Assembly: GCF_047495875.1 (NCBI RefSeq)
Contig: NC_092474.1
Span: forward strand, 11,036,501 to 11,100,500
Source of the DNA: Pithys albifrons albifrons
Lineage: Eukaryota; Chordata; Aves; Passeriformes; Thamnophilidae
Length of the DNA: 64,000 nt
Reading direction: 5' to 3'
The translations under genes and the position numbers were made by a program. This document shows positions 1 to 11,325 of the stretch, piece by piece; the stretch's first letter is position 1, and each line of letters opens with the position of its first letter. The notes under the pieces were generated by a model. That model worked only from the letters and a program-made list of their open reading frames with translations. It was not told the origin of the DNA and did not search any database.

Positions 1-3000
1 AGAATTCAGGTGCAGTGGCTGCAGACTTTGCTCTGCCACAGCCTGTTATATCAATATCAAATTGAATATGTGGAGATTTAGGTTTAGGGTGTGGGACTGT
101 CGACAGCTGTGACTGAAAACTGTGACTGAAAATGGATTCCACTGTGATTAGGGCTGTAAGTTGTGGGTGGAACAATCATCTGAGGACAGTGGGACTTAAA
201 TCACAGAAGTTTGAATCACTGGAGGTCAGAAGTTGGAGCACTGAGTAAAGACTGGTTATGTCTGTGTGAAGCATCACAAACTTCTTGTGCAATCTCCAGC
301 TTCTCTGTCCAGTGAGACAAAGCCTGGCTTTGTGCTCCTCAGCATTGTGCAAGGGTTGAGATCAGCTGGAACTAGGACTTGCAAATCCCTGATGGGGTTC
401 CTGCAAACCCCTCATCCTCCTGAAGATTGTTCATGGAGTGCTGGAAGAATTTTTTTACTTTGCTTATCCATCTTTGGAAATTATTTCCTATTGTTCAGGA
501 CTCTGTTTGAGAATCCAGTGGGTCTTCATAGAAAGGATCCATGCAAGGGATTATTTTCTGTTTTAGCTTCACATGACTGTGGGTCAACCATCTGTGAATT
601 GCTGTACAGAGGCATTCAAGGCTTGTGTAGCTGGATCTGGCATTCTCAGGAGTCCTTGGGACCTGTGAAACTAAAACATTTATTTGTTCAGTAAGCTGGA
701 ACATGGATTCAGTTTTAGGCAGCAGCTCGTAGCATATAAACAGAGGGAAGCAAATGTAAGACGTCTCTTTTCACTTTAACTGTAAAGAAATCCATGCTAT
801 TAAAAAGAGGATGCTGTACAGGCAGGAAATAACCCTTCCCTCCCCCCCTGTCCCAGCACTCTGGAAATGAGAAATAAACGGGAGGACACACCTTTGGGAG
901 GGAACAGGCTCTGAGACTTGGAGATGCCTCAGTGCTGCAAAGTTCGAGTACTCCCCCTTGGAGGCCATATGGGAAGAACATACAGCAGCCACCTTCAGCT
1001 GGGCTGGTGTGGCTTTGCTTTGCTCCCTGCTGTCCTTACACCTTCAGTGCCTCTGTGACAGTTTGCTCTTCCCCATGTTTCTCTGACAGCTTCTGAATGC
1101 AATAGCCAAGGCAGCAGAGTGGACAGCTGAGGGGGATTTGAAGAACTTCAAAGGGCTACACTTGGTTTTAGCAGGGTTTTTTTTTTTCTGAAAACCAAAA
1201 AAAAAAAACCCAAACCCAGCATTCAAACTGTATTTACTTTCTCTGGACCATCAGGTGCATCCCTTTCTAGTATGAGGATGCTCAGCAAACTTTGTAATGT
1301 ACTGAGGAATATTTCTCTCTGACCATGAAAGCAGTTACGTGCCTTTGAGACTTCTGTTATCTCACCCATCTAATGAACCGTTCTGAGACAGTGGAAAGGG
1401 GGTGAAGGTTTTTCTTAGGAAGCTGCAGAAAGACAGAATGACTACATGTTTCTCTTCTGTAGGTGGTGGTTCTTTTCTCTCAGCCAGTTTGAGCTGGGGT
1501 TTAATTTAGTGTTCAAGAGCTAAGTGGAAAAATTCTGGTCCTACAGGAAAATCCTTTGTGGTTCCTCACACAGATTGGATTGTAGGCCAGAGAGCCCTGT
1601 GGGTTTGTTGCATCCAGGAAGCTGTGCTGACTCAATCTTTGAGGCACTCGCAGTGTCTCTCAGCCCGTGTGTGTTAATGGTCTGGTTACCTTTCTGCCAA
1701 CTTGGAGATGTGAACAGAGCCAGCAGCTGAAGGACTTCCCAGCCTGTTGCATCAAAGATGACAAGAGGTGGATCCAAGGTTCTCACTCAAGGAATTGGGC
1801 TGTGATTCCCATGGACTGCTGGTGTCAAGCTGCAGTCTGGTCATCTGGTTTCCCACAGTGTCACTGTGCCCTTGGGAGCCTGCTGGGTTACATAGGGACC
1901 TGCTGACCCCGTGTGATGCTGTCAGCATTCCAGCACCCTCACCATGAGGACAAATACACCACTGCTGAGGCTACAGGGCAGGTCTGATTTCACTGAAACG
2001 CTTGTGTTAATTTGAAAGGAACTGGTGTGGCCAGTGCCAGGAAGGATCTGGCAGTGACCTTTATGGTTTTCCAGCACACACACAAATAGCCCTCTTGCCT
2101 CTCGGAGGGATCTGGTGGAAGGTCTGAGTGCACAGGATGGCTTTGGTTGGGTTTGTAGTGTACAAGATTGGCTCATCTTCACAGTTTTGTGGTCAGGAGT
2201 CTCTGTCAAAAGCTCATTCTTAAGTTCAGTGGCACAAATGAGAGCCCCAGTGGGTCTGTGACATGTGCAGCCCCGCTGACTGAGCCAGGTCACAGGTCTG
2301 GGGCTGGAAAGCCAAAGTAAGTTGTCAGTATAGGCTCAGGTGGAGGTGGCAGGTAATGGTGAGGGATGTCTCCAGAACTTAAGAGCGTTTGTACTATCTG
2401 CTGATTGCATCTTTTCAGGCTGAAGTTTTTCTGGTCTGCATCTGAGATGCAGACGAATTATGGGAGTCAGACAGGAGGATGGGAGATTTCTTTCAACTAA
2501 TGGCAGGATGGGATGGATTTACTGTTTATGTCCTGGCCTGAGTTTTGAAGGTGAAAGTAGAGCCTTTCCCATTTAAAGTGGAAGTTTTATTTACTTACTT
2601 GAACAAGGGCTCAGGTCTGGCATTGGTCTTTTTAATACGTTTTCTAAAAGCTGCTTAAGTCACAGAGTGGTAGAGTGGTTGGAGCTGTGCTCCCAAGGAC
2701 CTAATGCATTTATCTGAAAAAACCAAGCCAACAACCCAGCAAACTTTTATTGGATTAGTAAGTTGAATTAGTTTAGGAAGCATCTGGTGATCAGCAGGGC
2801 AGGTTCCAGAAACAGCCTGGGGTTGCATGCTGGGGACTGGGGGGGTCCCTGGGCTTTCCCTTACACTGCAGTGGGTGGTGGTGTCAGCTCTGCTGGAACT
2901 ACAGCCAGAGCACCCACAGGTTTGCATTTCATCCCTAAATGTGCAGTGAGCAGTCACTGATGAACAGTTACTGGAATTGCTTTCCCTAGGCTGTATTTGC

Positions 3001-6000
3001 ACACTCTTTTACAACCCCATGCGTGGGATGGTAGTAGTGTATGTTAGTTGTGACCAGCTGGTTGGCCAGAGGTTCTGGAATAAACTCTCCAGCTTGGCCC
3101 TGAGTGGTTGGGGCAGGAAGCCACAGCCACTGCTGCAGCTGCTCGTGCAGACCACACCTCACACTGCAGGGTCTTGTCTTTGTTTAGACGTTTGCTGATA
3201 GCGGTCAGAGCTGCCGTACTGGGCAGAGCTGACAGGTTTGGCTGTGTTCTGGCACAGGTGGGATTCACAGTGGTTGCCACCACCTGATTTTGAAAGCATC
3301 TCTGTCTGGCACAGCATGAACCGCAGTTTAGTTTGTCTCTGCAGCCTGGTGTAGCAAAGCACAAACTGCTACTGGTTGTCTGCCTTTGCTGTTAAGCTTT
3401 TCTGAAGCACCCACACAACTGTGTAAATCAGTGCCACAAATGCCAAGTTTTGCTTGTTCTGAGGGGGCACAGGTTTGGTTTCAAAGCACAGAGAAGCTTC
3501 AAGAATTTAATGGTTATTGTCTTTACTGGAATCCACCATACCACTTATCAGTCTGGACATCCTTTTTATTAAGCAGTGACACATTTCTCATGGTAATGAG
3601 AAAGCACAAGGTTTTGAATAAGCATCAGTACATTAAAGAAATAGCTGAGTGATTTTTCTAACCATGCAGTCTGAACTTCCTCCAGGCAGGTCTAGGCAAC
3701 GTGAAGTAGAAATCCCAGTGGCTGCTCTGTACTGGTACTCCAGCAGTTGTTAGCTCTGGAAAATGACTTATCTTTTGTGCCTTGAATTTTCCTATATCTT
3801 CAATAACAATCTGTCCCAGCTTAACAAGAAGGCTGAGCTGTTACATGTCCTGTATTTTAAACCACCTTCTTCACGTATTGGTTAAATTTTAGAAAACTTT
3901 TAAATGTCGTCTCCTTAAAATGTTTTTGAAAGTAAGCCAAGCTATTTTACATGCTTTCTATACATGTGAACTGGAGAACTTGTGGATTTTAAGAACATCT
4001 AATTGTACTTTGAAATTTTCAGGTCACTTTTTGAATGCAGTTTTTGTATTTTATTGCTTTTGTAGTCTCTGATCTTTTTGCATTTAAAAGCATTGATTGG
4101 AATATGAAGCCTTAAGAACCTGTCTTTTATCTGGAAATCAATGCCTGCTTTCACCTGTTTGTTCATGGTTTTCCTATTTCTGATGATGCTTTTCCATTTC
4201 ACTGAGAAAGTCAAAACTGCTGTTAAAATGGGAATTCCTGCCATCAGTTTTGGTTTCGGGGCTCCCCACACCTTCTGGAGTCAAACTCCAGGGCAGTGAG
4301 GTCCTACAGCAAGGCTCCAACAAGTCTTCTTGAGGCAGCTCTTCCAGGGCACTGCAAATGTTTCTTTTGAAAGGCTGTTTATTAAGGATAAATATACCCA
4401 GGCTCCCCATTCCTCTGCAGTTACTCACAATGTAAAACTGTTGTGCCAGGGATTGGGTTACCACCTTGAGCTGTCTCCCTGTATGTGAGCTGGAGCTGCA
4501 TTTACTCCTGAAGGTGGGGGAGAGAAGAACTTAGTTGAAACTAATGAGATTTTTAAAGTCTGGATTTAGAGATTTTGCAAACAGACTGCTCAGATGAGAC
4601 TGGAAGCTCAGACTTCAATTCTGGACATTCAGTTCCCTTCATTCATTTAGGGGATAGCAAAACCCAAGGATTTGAATTCAGCATATCTGGAGAATGGTTT
4701 GTGATTCTGCAAGTGAGGGGTCTGCAGTTGTCTTACTCTGAGACATGTTATCATGTAAAGTCCATGTGCTTGTTTAGAGCAGCCCTTATGTCTGTCTTGC
4801 TTTTCATTTCCCTTTGCCAATCTTCTGGGAGTCTTCTGCTGCCTAAACCAGGAAAAACCTGTAGCACTTCTACTTATTTGGATAAACAGAGGTGGGGAGA
4901 AGAACAGGGCAGGTGCAGACACCTGTTCTGTGCAGCTGCAGTAGTGGAAGTACTGTAGTTTGTGCTCTGTTCTCATCCTGATGCCCCATTGTGCTGTGTC
5001 TGGGCTGTCAGGGCCATGTGGCACCAGAGGTGCTGGGGGAGATGAAATCTGTGCCTGAATGCGTTTGCTCTGTGTGGTGGCTGGATGAAGAATCCTGTCT
5101 CCAGTGTCACTCACTTTCCAGATGTCCCATGCAAGAAGCAGAGCTGCAGGGAACATGCAGTTTGATGGGTGCACAATGTGGCTTTCAGCTGTTGAAAATA
5201 AAGGCTGATATCTGAGACATCTGAAGCATCTTGCTTTAGTTATGCTTCCATTTCCTTCCCAGCAGTAGATGAGATGTAGAAGAAAATTGACCACCACCCT
5301 TTTGATCTGCTTACTGTATTGATAATGCTGTGATTTGCTGTGTCAGCGTGGCTTAATAATCCTCAGTTCTTGAGAGAGCTGAGCTGCATATGGAAGTCTG
5401 AAGTTGTTTTCTCCTGGCAATAATGCTGTCATCTTTGAGCTCACCGGATGCTGTGTCTCTCCCTAACCCTCACACAGGCTGGAGTTACCCTGGGCACACA
5501 ATAGCAAAAGGCTTCTCCTTGGCAGAGGAAAGTAAATTTAGATTTTCTAAATTGCCTCTCTTGAAAAAAAAATCGGAAGAATCCTGGGCTGCGTATGAAT
5601 AGTGGAAAACTATTTGCTGCTTGAGGAAAAATTAGCATTGAAAAGCTGCTTGACATTGCTTTGCAAATGTGAATTTGTCGTGTAGGTTTTTACAGAACTA
5701 ATGCATAATGTTCTGCTTCACTGTGCCACCTTAATCCAAGAATGTTTTAGAGATGCACAGAAAGGGGAGAGTGAACAAAGTAGTTTCCATATGCATGGGA
5801 AGATACATCTAAATATATATCTATCTTTTTCTTTTCAGTAACTTCATTTTTTTAAGGGGGCTGAGTGCAGCTCAGATTTCTGGAAAATCATGTTGATGTG
5901 TGCATCAATACAAAGGGGCCTGGTGTTACCATTCCTGTTCCACACCTTGGAGCAGTGCTGGGATCCCCAGGCTGGCATTACTGCTCTGTCAGACAAAGCT

Positions 6001-7450
6001 GGGATGTGGGAAGCTGAGGAATGTGCCCCTGGCTGCACACAGGCCGTTCTGCTGGAGGGTGCTGTGTGTGCCGGACAGCGAGTGCCGACACGCAGCCATG
6101 GCAGAAGGAGCCTGTGCTGGAGCCCCTGGAATGCAGGAGCTGTTCCTCGGCCCACGGAGGTGTGGGCTGGGCAGATAATGCAGGAATGTGCAGTATATAA
6201 CTTGGGAGATGGTTGTTCTTCTCACTCCAGCCTGAACTGGTAAATGGGCTTATCCTGTGGTATTGTCCTGCTCTTCCATCTTGCTAATTTTCTTGGTAAA
6301 AGGGATTTTTCTGAGTGGTTCAATTCACTGGGCATCAGCTTGAGAGTTCTTGTTCTGAACTGTTGAAATGAGCAGCAGGGCTTTGGCAGCTGCTGGGAAC
6401 TCCCTGGACAACAAAGTTGGTGTTAAGTGTCATTAATATATATCTAATGTAGGTGCAGAGCTGTGTGGAGAGTCTGTAGACCACAATCCCAAGAAGCTCA
6501 TAGTTAATAATGATTTTTGGGAAAACAGAGGGAAAGGAAAGAGAAGCAAACTCATATCCCTGAACCTCTTTATAGCAGTAAAGGTATCAAACATGGTATC
6601 AATTCTTTAACTGCCCCTCCCCATAGGAAAATTCATATAGAGAAAACACTTGAATGCAAACACCAGTGTCCTCCCATACTGGTCAGGATGTGGTTTGAGT
6701 AGCCCTCAGGCCTGAATGTGATTTCAATTCAGCATGTAATTTTTGGGTTGCCCAGTGGAGGGAGGAGGACTTTGTCCTTCTGTCTGATGTTTGCATGGCA
6801 GCCTTATCAGGTACCTGGTCAAGTTACCTCAGTCTGTGGAGGACCAGCTGTGCACACTCGAAGATGCTCTTGTGCTGAGTTAGGATTTTATTGGCTCTGT
6901 GACTGCACCAGCATAGCCTTGACAAGCAGGAGCACCCAGGTTGGTGGTATTTTAGCAGATATTCCTTTTCACACCCCACTGAGCAGCACGCTGCTAATGG
7001 AGTGGAAAATACAGGTTTCTATATGCACAGCACATGCCTGCGGGTAGGCGGAGCCTTAGAGAGTCTTTGGAAACTGCACCGTGATTCTGCTCCATGCACA
7101 TGTCTGTGAGTTGACATTTCAGCTGTGGGTTGTGTTAGTAGCTTGCTGGAGGACTGAGAGTGGAAGGAGGGGTGATCCTGTGGAGGAGCAACAGCTTGAA
7201 GATCTGGTTTACTTTATGGCTGCAAAATCGCTAAATCTGTCCTCTAGAGATTTAAATAGATCTATGGTATTTATCCTTGGGAGACTCTGCGTCCTAGAGC
7301 AGTGCCAGTGGTGTTCTGGAGAGTATTTGGAGCGGTGGTTAGTGCGGTGAGTCGGGTGTGTGGCTGTTTGCAGAGCACAGGGCGGTAGCCCCGGGACGCT
7401 GCAGCGTGTGCTGTGGCAGAGGCAGCTCCGTGGGGAGGTGCGGCACACGT

Positions 7451-7514
7451 GGCACCGACACGAAGTTTGTGTGCCCATAACAGGCACCGACACGAAGTTT
7501 GTGTGCCCATAACA
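7451..7514. repeat. Perfect 32-bp tandem duplication
   Basis: Two identical copies, 7451-7482 and 7483-7514, each starting ggcaccgacacgaag. Identity of both copies implies a recent event or a polymorphic site. Confidence 0.95.
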
Positions 7515-8169
7515 GGCACAGGTTTCTGGCTCTGCGGGGCTGAGCGAGTGAGCGGAAGGGACTGCCAAAGTGGGCATTGCTGTGGGGTTTCCTCGCTCTC
7601 TGTCCGTGTGAGGATGTGGTGGTGCCCCCTCATGGATGGTGCCTGTGAGAACTGGCCTGAGCCACTGCCTTTGGATCAGCTGCTTCGACGTGTTGGGGGG
7701 GACAAATGGATGATTAACACCTCCTGCAGCGCTATCCCTCAGGAGTCACCTTGGGCAGGAACACTTCATTACCCAGTAAATCGATTGAGCCTTTAATATT
7801 TCTATTTAAGCATTTAATATTCCATTTAAGGAGCAGCCACTGTGGTGAACTCAGTGCTGTGACACAAAGTGCAGCGCTGCACAAGGCACAGCATCCCTGT
7901 CTCAGTTCCTCAGGTTACAGCTGCTGGTCCCATTTGTGAGAGTGACACACCTTTTTCCCGTTAATAAATATCCCTTCTTTACCACCATCTCTTAGCTCAC
8001 TGTCTTCTGGTAGTGTTAAAAATTGCACAAATCCTAAATGAATGCACAGTGCTTTGGGACCTCTTGGAATGAGGTGCTGCATGGAAAACAAAGCGTTAAT
8101 CCCTTTGCTCGGTTTTTTGGTCGAGTTTTGAATAATTGCCTCAAATCCCGCTCTAGACTGCAGAACTCC

Positions 8170-8690
8170 TTGTGTTGACCTCCAGGGGAGCGATTTGCAG
8201 CCCGTGCCTGTGGTTGCGGAGCCGCTTCCCTCTGGCAGGGCGATGCCCGTGGGGCAGGATGGGCTCAGCGGGCTCGGGGCCAGCGCCGCTCTCCCCTGCC
8301 CTCTCCAGGCACGTCCTGCTGCCGGTGTTGGACCCTTTAACGGGCTCAACTTCCCATTCCAGCAGAGCTTCAGGGAACTGTGGCTGCTGATGGGGATTGG
8401 ATCCGGAAACAGCAACGGGGAGGGACGCAAAAGGGGAAGAGTTTCCCTGTGTCGTGGCTGCGAGCTCGGAGGGAGCGGCTGGGGCGCAGGGAGGGGAGGA
8501 CACAGCGTCTGCAGAACTTGGGGGCGAGCAAGCACAGGGGAGGTCCTTTTCCACCGGGGAATCGGCGTGTGAGCGCCTGTCCTGCGCTGGCTTGCGCCGT
8601 TCGTGTCCCGCCCGGCTGGGGTGGTGCCCTCGTGCAGCTCCGTCGGTATCAGTTACAAAGTTGGAGTTTAATTTGAGTAACTGAGTGATT
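8170..8690. promoter_or_regulatory. CpG-rich stretch in presumed PXN intron 1
   Basis: CpG dinucleotides are dense here compared with the CpG-poor flanks, and GC content is high, with several GC-box-like G/C runs. This is the composition of a CpG-island promoter or enhancer. No TATA box, initiator or first exon can be assigned, so an internal PXN promoter is only a possibility. Confidence 0.35.
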
Positions 8691-11098
8691 CCTCTCCAGT
8701 CTTTTCTCCTCCCTCTGCTTCCCGTTCCACGGCTCTCCCGTGTTTGCTCAAGTCAGGAAGGGGGAGGGTTTGGGGAAAGTTAATCATTAATCTTAACTCC
8801 TTCGCAGCCGTGGGGCTGAGCGCTCCTGGTATTTCCAGACCTCTCTTACCGCAGACTTGTAAAGTAAAGGGGTCCGTGTAGCCGAGCTCACTCCGTGCCA
8901 TTAGCAAAGGGCAGCGGATTCTGTGCGGCGAATCATCGAGCACAGCGCTGAGCCGAACAGGGGAATTTCGTGACGAGATAGTTACAGCTGCCTGTCCTGC
9001 ACCGAGAGCTGGAGGGTGGAAAAATGGTTTGGGTCCCCTCTGCAGGGCTGGAGGAGCCCAACACCTTCACGGGATTTTCACTTCCTGGTGGATTTTGATT
9101 TGCCTTTGTCATTGGAGGGGAGAAGCAAAAACCACTCCTTCTGGGCCAGCACTTCTCTGGGAGGTTGTGTGCATGAAACCTCCAGTCACAGGACCTGCCT
9201 GACTGTAGGAATTGCAGCTCATCGGCAGTTCCCTGGAGGTATGTGCCTTTCACTCTGGAATCCACCAGCTGTTCTTTTGCTTAAAAAGAAGATTCAGTTC
9301 ATTTTCTTCCAGCTGCAGAATGCTTGTGTCCCTTCAGAGAATCTGACTCTGGGGTATTTTGGCCCCTCTAGGAAGATCCCTGTGACTTAAATGGTTTGGA
9401 GCACCTTTTTAACTAAATGAAAGGTGTATAGAACTAATTTAATGCAGTATTTAATTTGTTAATGTCTGTATTCTGTTCTCTGGGTGCAGGACCTCTTATT
9501 TTGTGCAGCTTTGGGGTTTGGAAGAGTGAATATAAAAGCAGCACCTTCTTCATCTTGTAACGCAATAATACTGTCATCTTTTAATGCATTTTCTGGAAGG
9601 CTTGCACAGTGCCCTGGCTGCTGGGTCTGCTGTGCTCAGGGGGTGGCTCAGGGCTGGCAGGTGCTGCCCTGGGAGCCGTGGGCAGCCAGTAGGGCGAGCA
9701 GTTGCTCGGTTGCTATTCTGGTGCCACCAGATAACTCCAGCTCCTTTTGACCCTGATGGGGGACACTGCAGGATGGGCACGCTCAGGATGAGCCCTCACA
9801 CCCCAAACCTGAGGGCCGAGTACCTGCTGTGTGCAGGAGATCGTGCTGAGCCTGTCTGAGGGCAGGGGAGTGACATCCCGGGGTTTTCAGGGAGCCTCCC
9901 CTCCTCATCCTGCTGAAGTTGTGTTACTGTTTTCTGGCTGAATTCCACACCTCCAAAGGACCTGCCAGGTATGTCCTGATGCTCCTACAGTGGAGAGTGC
10001 TGATGTCGCTGGTGAAGCGACTCCTCTCTGCCAGCCTGGACGAGGTGTGCCCTCGTGCTGCTGCCCCAGTGGAAAGCTGGGAATGCAGCCGGAGAGGCTT
10101 TCTTTAGAAAGTGAGCACAGCACAGACCTGCGGGCGCTCGCTGGAGTTCCCCACCAGGGACTGCAGTGGGCTCTGCAGGGTGGACTCACAGGTCAGAAGG
10201 TCCAACGGGCTGGGATTTGGCAGTGAGTCACCGCAGAGGAGGGCAGGATTCGGAATGGGCAGAGGGTGTAGTTTGCAGGGAGCAGTCTGGGAGGCTGGGA
10301 ATGCCTTTTTATGCCTTGTCTTTGAGGGCGAGTGTTTTTCTGCTTTAAGATTTCTGAGAGGTGCAAACTGTGTGACGTGGGTCCTCTCCCTGGCATGACT
10401 GACAGTGTTTTAGCTGGTGGAAGTTTTCCTTCTCTTCAGGAATTTGTGAGCAGTCTCCGCCCAGCTAGTTGAGAATTGTTTCCAGGGGGAGAAATGGCGT
10501 TTACCTGGCAGCCTCTGGGAACTAGTTAACTGTTTGTATGATGTACCAAGAGGGATTTTGTTAGGAAAAGTGAAACATGTACTTCCGCTGCACCAGTGAA
10601 CTGGTCTCAACATTTCATGCTTCTTCCACTACCTTTGACTCTGGAGAAAACACCTCCCGAGATCTCGTTTCCTGCAGAAAGCAGTGCCTGCGGCCACAGT
10701 AAATGACTCCGTGATGATGTGGGGCCTGTAATCAGTCTGTGTCAATATCCTGTTTCGAGATGATCTCCGGGCAGGTTTTGCCGAGGTTGCTCTTCTGCAG
10801 AGTGTAGTGAGACTACGGATCCCTGTGCTGGGTGGTTTTCCAGTTAAGACAAAAATCTGAGACTGACACAGCTTTTCTGACTGCTCTTTTACATCTTGGT
10901 GTTTTCTTCGTAGTAGAAGTTTCATAACTCGTTCATGCCTGGGCAGCAGTAGATGTTTTTCAGAGCATTTGGTGGATTACCTTAATTGAAAATTCTTCCC
11001 AAAAACCTTCTGATACAGATACCTGTAATGAGAAGAAAGAGACAAAGCTGTAGTCCAGGCTTTTACTGTTGTTGTTTTTTGTTTCTGCTTTCCTGCAG

Positions 11099-11325
11099 AC
11101 GCCTTACTGGCAGACCTGGAATCCACCACCTCCCATATCTCCAAGCGGCCAGTGTTTCTCACAGAGGAAACACCTTACTCCTACCCAACTGGAAACCACA
11201 CGTACCAGGAGATTGCTGTGCCCCCTCCAGTGCCCCCACCACCTTCCAATGAGGCCTTGAATGGAACTGTGATTGACCCCCTAGAGCAGTGGCAACCCAA
11301 CACACCCAGATACACCCACCAGCAA
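11099..11325 (+). CDS. PXN: PXN exon 2: LD1 and Tyr31
   Basis: The acceptor follows a pyrimidine-rich tract ending tcctgcag, and the donor is caa|gtaag. The exon begins with the last two bases of Asp5. It encodes the rest of LD1 (DALLADLES), the Tyr31 context ETPYSYPTG, and the proline-rich PPPVPPPPS stretch that binds SH3 domains. Known family roles: LD1 binds vinculin, actopaxin and ILK; phospho-Tyr31 binds Crk. All key residues are present. Confidence 0.96.

Larger units (their letters stand above)
1..11098 (+). other. No coding exon seen; presumed PXN intron 1
   Basis: I scanned this stretch for the paxillin first exon (M-D-D-L then a donor) and for neighbours expected from synteny, and found none. 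All open frames are short, overlap on both strands and carry no domain I recognise. Contents worth noting: a T11/A12 inverted repeat at 1174-1211, a perfect 32-bp tandem duplication at 7451-7514, and a CpG-rich stretch at about 8170-8690. It could include 5' flank or an alternative first exon that I cannot recognise. Confidence 0.6.

Noticed and set aside
4647..5297. 216-codon minus-strand frame
   Set aside because: No domain, no promoter or splice context, low-complexity composition; chance in presumed intron DNA.
7707..7720. ATG-GAT-GAT string as paxillin first exon
   Set aside because: It does not continue as D-L with a donor; the paxillin start was not found in the window.
7915..8535. 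206-codon minus-strand frame over the CpG-rich stretch
   Set aside because: GC-rich DNA is poor in stop codons; overlapping frames occur on both strands and none looks like a protein.
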